DNA of 35,375 bases. Source: a virus. The notes beneath the pieces were generated by a model that had not been told where the DNA came from, searched no databases, and saw nothing but the letters and a program-made list of their open reading frames with translations. The DNA is taken from the IMG/VR virus record IMGVR_UViG_3300028597_000048, positions 1-35,375 of that record; one strand, written 5' to 3'. Shown piece by piece: positions 30,060 to 35,375 of this stretch. The translations under genes were made by a program, and so were the position numbers. How positions within the stretch are numbered: the first letter of the stretch is position 1; every line of letters starts with the position of its first letter.

Positions 30060-32486
30060 ATGCTCAAGCTGACTGACGTTGAACTCACCGACGTCGTCAA
30101 CTTCAAAAAAGTGAAACTGGACATTACCCGACATCCTTTTACGGTCATCACTGGCCATAATAAGGATAGTCGCATTTCCACAGAGACCAGCAACGGTGCG
30201 GGCAAGTCCCTGCTGTTGTCCTCTGTGCCAAACCTTCGTTATGAAGCCGCTCCCCTCGCCACAACCAAAAGCAAGAAAGATATGCTTGAGACGGCGAAGT
30301 CGAGCATCCGAATTGGGCTTATCGGAAATGACGGCAAGCCCTATTCGATCACTCAAACAAATTCCAAGTTCATCATTGAATGTGACGGCACCGACAAAGA
30401 AGTCAGGACCATCCCTCTCCAGAAGAAGGAGATTGAGCGGATTTTTCCGCTGACTGAGGATGAGTTCTATTCGTATGTGTACCTGCAGTCGCAACGCCCG
30501 CTGTCGTTCCAAAGCGACAAGCCAGCGGCGCGTCTCCAGTACATCACCTCGCTGTTCCAACTGGACGTGTACGATCGGTTGAAGCGGCACTTCACCCAAA
30601 AGCTGGGCGAAATCAAGAACAAGCAGGTCGAGTTTGACGTGGTGAATGCGCAGTTGGTGAAAATCAACGGCATCCTCGAACGTCTCGACTGGGACAAGGA
30701 GAAGGCGGAGAAGCTGGAAGAAGCGCGTGGTGTCATCAAGGCACTAGGTGACGAATCCAAGAAGCTGCACTCCAAGATCGAAAAGCTCAAGGGTGCCATC
30801 GCCGCAAGCGAGCGAATCTCCAAGCTCAAGAAGCAACGGAAGAAGCTCAAGCCCAAGCTGTCACGCAAAGCTGCACAGGCCGAGTTGCAACTGCACGAAG
30901 ACCTGGCCGAGTACGAGTCCGACCTTAAGTCGTTCCGCGCTCAGGTGAAGCAATACACCAACCAGCTTACCGAAATCGGTGAAGTGAGCGCGCCTGCTGT
31001 GCTGAAAGCGCACATGGCGAAGATCGAGAAGGAGCTGGAGAAGGAAGAAGAGTGGTTGACCGAAGCGCATAGCAAGCGCCAGCAGGTTAAACAGATCGCC
31101 AAAGACTTGGAAGAGGCGGAAGAAGCCTACAAGGCCGTTGGCGGTAAGCTCAAAGAGGTGAACGTTGCTGTCGCATTCGGCACTGCCGAGTTCGAGCGCG
31201 TGCTCCTGCAATACCAACCTGTGATGCAACTGGCTTCGATTGTCGATGACTGTGCAGATGGTGAGTGTCCAACTTGCCAGCAGACGGTTAACGTCAAGAA
31301 GTTCAGGAAGCAGATTGATCAGGCGAAAGGCAAGATCAAGGAAGCCAAGCGGTCCATCAAGATCACTGACGCCGCCGTTGTGCTCGCCAAACTGCGTACC
31401 AAAAGCCGCAAGCTGGAGTTCAACGAGGAAGAGTTCGTTGAGCGCCGTGAGAAGTATCGCAAGCGCGATGCCAAGCTTGACGAGCTCCGTGAGAAACTGA
31501 ACGACGCACGCCAAGCGCAGAAGCTGAAAGATCGACTGGGTGAACTGAAACAGCCGAAGGAGCCTAAGGCGATTCCGAATCACACTCGGAAGGACCTACG
31601 CACCATGCTGGAAGATCACTCGGAGATTGCACGCATCGACTCCGTGCTTGAAAGTTTATTGGAAGATTACGGAACTATTGATGTAGATTCGTTGTCTAAT
31701 AAGCTAGCAGAGGCAAAGCAGCGGTATGCAAAAGTCGAGCGCAAGTACAGCCGTGCGCAGGACATTGTAAGCTCCTACGGTTCCAAAGCCAGTGAGTTCA
31801 AGGTGCTCAAGCGCGAGCGCAACGACGCCCTTGTAAAGCTGGAAGACCTGAAGCCCATCATTGCTCAACGCGACCTCATTAAGTCGCTGGAGAAGGCGTA
31901 CTCCGCCAAGGGCTTGAAAGTAAACGCCGCGAACGAGATTCTCTTCCAGATCGAGGAGCAACTCAATCGCAACTCCCACCTGATCTTTGCCGAGCCGTTC
32001 AAGTTCAACGTCTTCGCGAAGGAGAATGGTGTGCATTGCATCGTTGACCGTGGCAACGGGAAGAAGCCGACTGACGTCCGCTTGCTCTCTGGTGCCGAGA
32101 GCGACTGTTTCAGGTTGCTCTGGTTCTTTGTAATGCTCATTATGGTGGAAGATGACCGTCGTACAAACTTCGCCGTACTGGATGAACCAGATAGCCACAT
32201 GGACCCGACCACTCGGTCGTTGTTCGTTGAGCGCTACCTGCCAGCACTGCGTTCGCTGGTGCCGCATGTGTTCCTGATTACTCCTCTGGATAAACACCTG
32301 TACACCGAATGCGCGTACCTGACGGTTGTCAAACACAAAGGCGTTTCACAGGTCATGGAGAACTACAATGAAGATGGTGAGCTTCGGGTGCCACGCGCCA
32401 GACGAAGTGCTGGTGAGGCTGAATCGAGAAAAGGGCGTAAAAAGAAGCCACGTTCTGATGATCGAGCCCGAAGGAAAGCTGCCTAA
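30060..32486 (+). CDS. SbcC/Rad50-like recombination endonuclease subunit (T4 gp46-like)
   Basis: An 808-residue SMC-type ATPase. Walker A TSNGAGKS (43-50), a Q-loop with YLQSQRP (about 140-146), two long coiled-coil arms (about 185-400 and 410-610) joined by a zinc hook CPTC (about 402-405), ABC signature LLSGAE (about 675-680) and Walker B VLDEPDSH (about 703-710) are all present. The tail is very basic. With the SbcD-like protein at 33965 it would form the nuclease that processes DNA ends in recombination-dependent replication. The last 119 bases overlap the next gene in another frame, which is long for this genome. Confidence 0.93.
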   Translation: MLKLTDVELTDVVNFKKVKLDITRHPFTVITGHNKDSRISTETSNGAGKSLLLSSVPNLRYEAAPLATTKSKKDMLETAKSSIRIGLIGNDGKPYSITQTNSKFIIECDGTDKEVRTIPLQKKEIERIFPLTEDEFYSYVYLQSQRPLSFQSDKPAARLQYITSLFQLDVYDRLKRHFTQKLGEIKNKQVEFDVVNAQLVKINGILERLDWDKEKAEKLEEARGVIKALGDESKKLHSKIEKLKGAIAASERISKLKKQRKKLKPKLSRKAAQAELQLHEDLAEYESDLKSFRAQVKQYTNQLTEIGEVSAPAVLKAHMAKIEKELEKEEEWLTEAHSKRQQVKQIAKDLEEAEEAYKAVGGKLKEVNVAVAFGTAEFERVLLQYQPVMQLASIVDDCADGECPTCQQTVNVKKFRKQIDQAKGKIKEAKRSIKITDAAVVLAKLRTKSRKLEFNEEEFVERREKYRKRDAKLDELREKLNDARQAQKLKDRLGELKQPKEPKAIPNHTRKDLRTMLEDHSEIARIDSVLESLLEDYGTIDVDSLSNKLAEAKQRYAKVERKYSRAQDIVSSYGSKASEFKVLKRERNDALVKLEDLKPIIAQRDLIKSLEKAYSAKGLKVNAANEILFQIEEQLNRNSHLIFAEPFKFNVFAKENGVHCIVDRGNGKKPTDVRLLSGAESDCFRLLWFFVMLIMVEDDRRTNFAVLDEPDSHMDPTTRSLFVERYLPALRSLVPHVFLITPLDKHLYTECAYLTVVKHKGVSQVMENYNEDGELRVPRARRSAGEAESRKGRKKKPRSDDRARRKAA

Positions 32487-33096
32487 AAAGAAACCTGACG
32501 GCGTCCAGTACGTCGTCGCGTTCTCTTTGAAGGACCTACGGCGTAATCTGGTTTGTCACGCTTCCTTCAAGGACGTGACCTTCCTCGTGTTCGATACACC
32601 AATTGCGCTTAGCGCTTTCAACATCCCGCGTATGGATTTCAAAATCGGCGGTGACATTCACATCGACGGCTTTGAGTGCTCTCCTCTGAATCTCAATTTG
32701 GATGTAGAGCCCACTACGCTTGTGCGCACTGGGTTCGATATTGTCCAAGCGTCGGTGGATGAAGTGAAGACGCTGCGGACTCTGCTCAACCAACTGATGA
32801 CATTCATCTATCAGCTTCCCAGGGCTACGCACCAAACTCCGATCAAGGAGCTCGTCTGTGGTTGGATGTGCTCCACTCGGACACTGGTGACACTCAACAA
32901 CAACCTGGATAAGTTGAAGGGAAGTCCATTAACGCCAAAGCAGCGCGCACGGCTCAACGAAATCCTGTCTTCCGAGACCGCCTTGATCTACAAGGAGGCG
33001 ATGCGTGAAGGCGGGGAGTCGAATGACCTAGCCCGTCGCTATGGCATCAGCGCGTATGAGATAAACTACATGCGCGCCATCGTAGCCAAGAGTTGA
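32368..33096 (+). CDS. Hypothetical protein with C-terminal HTH-like region
   Basis: A 242-residue protein. ATG at 32368 with GGAG eight bases upstream; this start overlaps the SbcC-like gene by 119 bases. The last 45 residues (ETALIYKEAMREGGESNDLA and on through RRYGISAYEIN) look like a helix-turn-helix of the sigma-region-4 or resolvase type. In T4-like genomes the gp46-gp47 neighbourhood also holds transcription factors, including the late sigma factor gene 55; a transcriptional role is possible but not shown. Confidence 0.75.
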   Translation: MKMVSFGCHAPDEVLVRLNREKGVKRSHVLMIEPEGKLPKKKPDGVQYVVAFSLKDLRRNLVCHASFKDVTFLVFDTPIALSAFNIPRMDFKIGGDIHIDGFECSPLNLNLDVEPTTLVRTGFDIVQASVDEVKTLRTLLNQLMTFIYQLPRATHQTPIKELVCGWMCSTRTLVTLNNNLDKLKGSPLTPKQRARLNEILSSETALIYKEAMREGGESNDLARRYGISAYEINYMRAIVAKS

Positions 33097-33104
33097 GGTC
33101 TATC

Positions 33105-33965
33105 ATGCCCAAGGTCGTTCTTTACCACGCAGAATGCAATGACGGCATCATGGCCGCCGCCGTTGTGTCTTACTTTGAACGTGATCCAACCATCACGTAT
33201 CATCCCGTGAACTACAAGGTACCCCTGCCTGAGATTCCCAACGGTGCAGAGGTAATCATGGTAGATTTCTGCCATGACGACCTGGGCATGATGCTCAATA
33301 TCCTCGACACTTGCCAGCACCTTACGGTGATCGACCACCATGCGAAAGCGGTGCCGATTCTTGAAGCGCTGTGCAAGGCCAACGAGGACAAGATCACAGT
33401 GGCGTATCACAGCCATGAGTCGGGTGCGTCGGCTACGTGGAAACACTACACGCAGAATCCGATGCCGAAGGTTGTGGAGCTGGTGCGCAATCACGACCTC
33501 CACGTTCACAAGACAATCGAGGACGACTACTTCTTCTACGGCGTGATGACCAAGGAACAGACCATTGCGTACTGGACCTCGCTCATTCTCGACAACAAGG
33601 AAGTGAACAACCTCGTTCTTGCCGGGCGTTCCGTCCACGCTTTCATCAGCAACACGGCAATCCCGCAGATCACGTCGAAGGCCCGCTTTGCTTCACTGCA
33701 AGGCTACATGGTCCCTGTCGTGAACTGCAACCGCGTGCTGCAATCCTTGGTCTTGGACTCGCTGCTGCCGATTCACATGGTGGCTATTGCCTACGAAGAC
33801 TGGGGCGATGGAAAGCGTAAATGGAGTGTACGATCTGCACCACAAACGAACGGTGTCGCTCAGCGCATTGCTGAGGAGTTCTTTGGCTCTGGCCATGAGA
33901 ACGCGGCCGGCTTCCTGAGTGATGTGGACTTCCAGCTCCCATACATTTCCACGGATACCGCATAA
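33105..33965 (+). CDS. DHH-family phosphoesterase
   Basis: A 286-residue enzyme of the DHH superfamily (NrnA, RecJ, nano-RNase group). Visible motifs are H8 and D13 in YHAECNDG, DFCHDD (54-59), the eponymous VIDHHAK (75-81), and HESGASAT (104-111). The C-terminal DHHA1-type GSGHENAAGF lies near 268-277. It would hydrolyse short oligonucleotides or cyclic dinucleotides; the substrate cannot be told from sequence. Because many defence systems signal with cyclic nucleotides, a counter-defence role is one option. It lies between the gp46- and gp47-like genes, with TTGAGG before the ATG and a one-base overlap (TAATG) with the next gene. Confidence 0.85.
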   Translation: MPKVVLYHAECNDGIMAAAVVSYFERDPTITYHPVNYKVPLPEIPNGAEVIMVDFCHDDLGMMLNILDTCQHLTVIDHHAKAVPILEALCKANEDKITVAYHSHESGASATWKHYTQNPMPKVVELVRNHDLHVHKTIEDDYFFYGVMTKEQTIAYWTSLILDNKEVNNLVLAGRSVHAFISNTAIPQITSKARFASLQGYMVPVVNCNRVLQSLVLDSLLPIHMVAIAYEDWGDGKRKWSVRSAPQTNGVAQRIAEEFFGSGHENAAGFLSDVDFQLPYISTDTA

Positions 33966-35026
33966 TGCTCGAAGCTCTCTCAACCAGCGACTGGCACCTT
34001 GACGGGATGAACAAGCACTTCTTGGATGCTGTCCAACGACAGCTCCGAGAGGTGGAGAAAATCTACAAGTACGCGCTGTCCAAAGGCATTCAGCACGTCT
34101 TCATCCCAGGTGATATCTCCGACACGCCGCACATGCCGGAGTCCACCTACCTGTCGCTGCTCCTGTTCCTGAAGAAGTACGACGGTATTCTGAACAGCTA
34201 CTACATCGGCGGCAACCACGATCGCAGTGACTCCACCACGACGTCCTGCGACCTGCTCCAGTTGTTGTGTGAGCACAAGTTCTTCAAATCGTTCCGTATC
34301 TTCCTGAAGCCTGATCAGGATCGGATCGACGGGCAGTTGGTCAACTTCTGCGCATGGCCGTGTTACGAAACGCTGACCGAGAAGGAAGGCGCGTTGAACT
34401 TCGCCCACGTCGAATACAATGGAGCCATCGGTGACAACGGTCGCTCCTTGAAGACCAAGCATGAGTTCGCAGCCCACAAGCGCGACTTCACGATCAGTGG
34501 CCACATCCACCAGTACCAGCACATCAAGTCCCGCCGTGTTGTGTTCAATGGCAACCCGTTCCAGAAGAACTTCGGTGAGAGCCTACCGAAGGGATTCATC
34601 CACTTCAAGGCCAAGTGCGAAAAGAACGAAATGCAGTTCCGCCATCGGTTCATGGACAACCAGCCGAACTTCCGACTGGAGACTGTGTTGATTGAATCGC
34701 CGGCCGACTTTGCCAAGTTGCGGCAGGACAACAACATCAGGTACAAGCTCCTCATTGCGCCTGACGTGTTGATCCCGGCCGATCTGCGAATCAACTACCC
34801 GAACATCACCGGTGGCTTCTTCAACGCCGAGACCAAGGCCAAGAAGACGGACGATGGGGAGATTGTGGAACACGTTGGTGAGGTGGTTGCTCGCCCACGG
34901 GTGAAACCTACCCACGGCCTGAAGGATTACTTGGCTGCGGCCGGCCACAACAAGAAGGAAATCAAGTATGCCCGGGATTTGGTACGGGATGCCATGAACT
35001 CCTTGGGAATCCAAACGGACTCCTAG
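33965..35026 (+). CDS. SbcD/Mre11-like nuclease subunit (T4 gp47-like)
   Basis: A 353-residue calcineurin-like metallophosphoesterase. Metal-site motifs are SDWHLD (8-13), GDISD (49-53), GGNHDR (79-84) and SGHIHQ (178-183). It partners the SbcC-like ATPase at 30060. The C-terminal 100 residues are mixed and would form the capping and ATPase-binding parts. The start overlaps the previous stop by one base. The stop codon lies in the first half of a small CCTAGG hairpin. Confidence 0.92.
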   Translation: MLEALSTSDWHLDGMNKHFLDAVQRQLREVEKIYKYALSKGIQHVFIPGDISDTPHMPESTYLSLLLFLKKYDGILNSYYIGGNHDRSDSTTTSCDLLQLLCEHKFFKSFRIFLKPDQDRIDGQLVNFCAWPCYETLTEKEGALNFAHVEYNGAIGDNGRSLKTKHEFAAHKRDFTISGHIHQYQHIKSRRVVFNGNPFQKNFGESLPKGFIHFKAKCEKNEMQFRHRFMDNQPNFRLETVLIESPADFAKLRQDNNIRYKLLIAPDVLIPADLRINYPNITGGFFNAETKAKKTDDGEIVEHVGEVVARPRVKPTHGLKDYLAAAGHNKKEIKYARDLVRDAMNSLGIQTDS

Positions 35027-35197
35027 GAGATTCCTAGGACATTCCAAAAACATTCCTGGGTTTTCTCTGTACGCTCGTCTCTTGCTGTAGATAATGCTAA
35101 TTTTTCTACATCGAGAGACTTGCATACCTTGGCGCTAAGGTTGTGTCCTGCGTCCTCGATGCAAAATACAACCCTTACCCAGATGGAGATTGCCAAA
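35022..35197 (+). promoter_or_regulatory. Intergenic leader: CCTAGG hairpin, TGCTAATT motif and folded 5' leader
   Basis: CCTAGG-AGATT-CCTAGG (35022-35038) can form a 6-bp hairpin over the stop of the previous gene, and ATTCC recurs three times after it without a T-run, so termination is doubtful. GATAATGCTAATT (from 35090) contains the TGCTAATT motif. Downstream, CATCGAG+GAC (35109-35119) pairs with GTC+CTCGATG (35152-35161), enclosing ACCTT/AAGGT; this gives a compact leader fold before the GGAG site of the next gene. Confidence 0.45.
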
Positions 35198-35375
35198 ATG
35201 GCAAAGACCCGTGCCGTAAAAGACCCGAAGGCTGGTAAGTTCGCCAAGCCGAAGATGGTCAAAGTGGACAACAGTCCAGAAGCGAAAGCCAAGGCCAAGA
35301 AAGCCAAGCAAGCTCGCCAATCGACCAAAGCCACCACCAACGCCAAAGCTCGTACCGAGCGCAAAACCCGTACCC
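35198..35375 (+). CDS. Very basic Lys/Ala-rich protein, cut by window edge
   Basis: At least 59 residues, about a third of them Lys or Arg (MAKTRAVKDP, AKAKAKKAKQARQ), with no hydrophobic core so far. It resembles histone-like or packaging proteins of large phages. The ATG at 35198 has GGAG ten bases upstream; in-frame ATGs at 35183 and 35159 are less well served. The 3' end is beyond the window, so length and class are open. Confidence 0.7.
   Translation, partial: MAKTRAVKDPKAGKFAKPKMVKVDNSPEAKAKAKKAKQARQSTKATTNAKARTERKTRT

Overview
The window looks like part of a large (probably jumbo) tailed dsDNA phage genome with a Gammaproteobacterial, possibly Pseudomonas-like, host. It packs short genes tightly with ATGA-type overlaps and carries phage replication and recombination genes: both subunits of a type IIA topoisomerase, DnaG-like primase, RuvC-like resolvase, Cas4/RecB-like nuclease, sliding-clamp loader, and T4 gp46/gp47-like SbcC/SbcD. 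It also has its own tRNA cluster, and most of its proteins are unrecognised. GC content is moderate. The host is inferred from general character, not from any diagnostic sequence.

Layout. 1-6418 (minus strand): topoisomerase A (cut by the window edge) and B subunits, a P-loop protein, a very acidic protein, an unknown protein and a Cas4-like nuclease. 6478-7759 (plus): primase and a small gene, closed by back-to-back terminators. 7879-9741 (minus): RuvC-like resolvase, a Cys-rich protein and an unknown protein. 9831-11577 (plus): three genes, perhaps structural. 11578-13012: 1.4 kb without a credible gene, with short direct repeats and strong hairpins. 13013-16020: five small genes, one ending in a Tad2 (DUF2829, anti-Thoeris) domain. 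16021-17201: 1.2 kb of structured non-coding DNA leading into a cluster of tRNAs (Asp, Asp, Asn, Lys and a degenerate Asn-like copy) with small genes between them, one a ubiquitin-like protein of the multiubiquitin family. 18623-18977: another structured non-coding stretch with GNRA-type tetraloops and a terminator. 19006-21999: small accessory genes (DUF1353, two membrane proteins, a PD-(D/E)XK nuclease). 22015-26055: a probable DNA-modification block. 26052-28912: unknown genes and a metallopeptidase-like protein. 28917-35026: clamp loader, SbcC-like, HTH-like, DHH phosphoesterase, SbcD-like. 35198-end: start of a very basic protein.

The most interesting system is the block at about 22-26 kb. 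A C5-cytosine DNA methyltransferase has Arg (R315) where motif X almost always has Asn, and its neighbour is a close relative of CmoA, the enzyme that makes carboxy-S-adenosylmethionine, retaining the Arg that binds the carboxylate. Next but one is an asparagine-synthetase-like ATP-dependent ligase. I infer that the phage carboxymethylates cytosine in its DNA using Cx-SAM and may then amidate or conjugate the carboxylate. This is inference from sequence and needs chemistry to prove.

Transcription appears to be organised by strong UUCG-type and other rho-independent terminators and by a recurring CTGTAAA motif just upstream of many operon-leading genes. A second motif, TGCTAATT, occurs three times, only in leaders.
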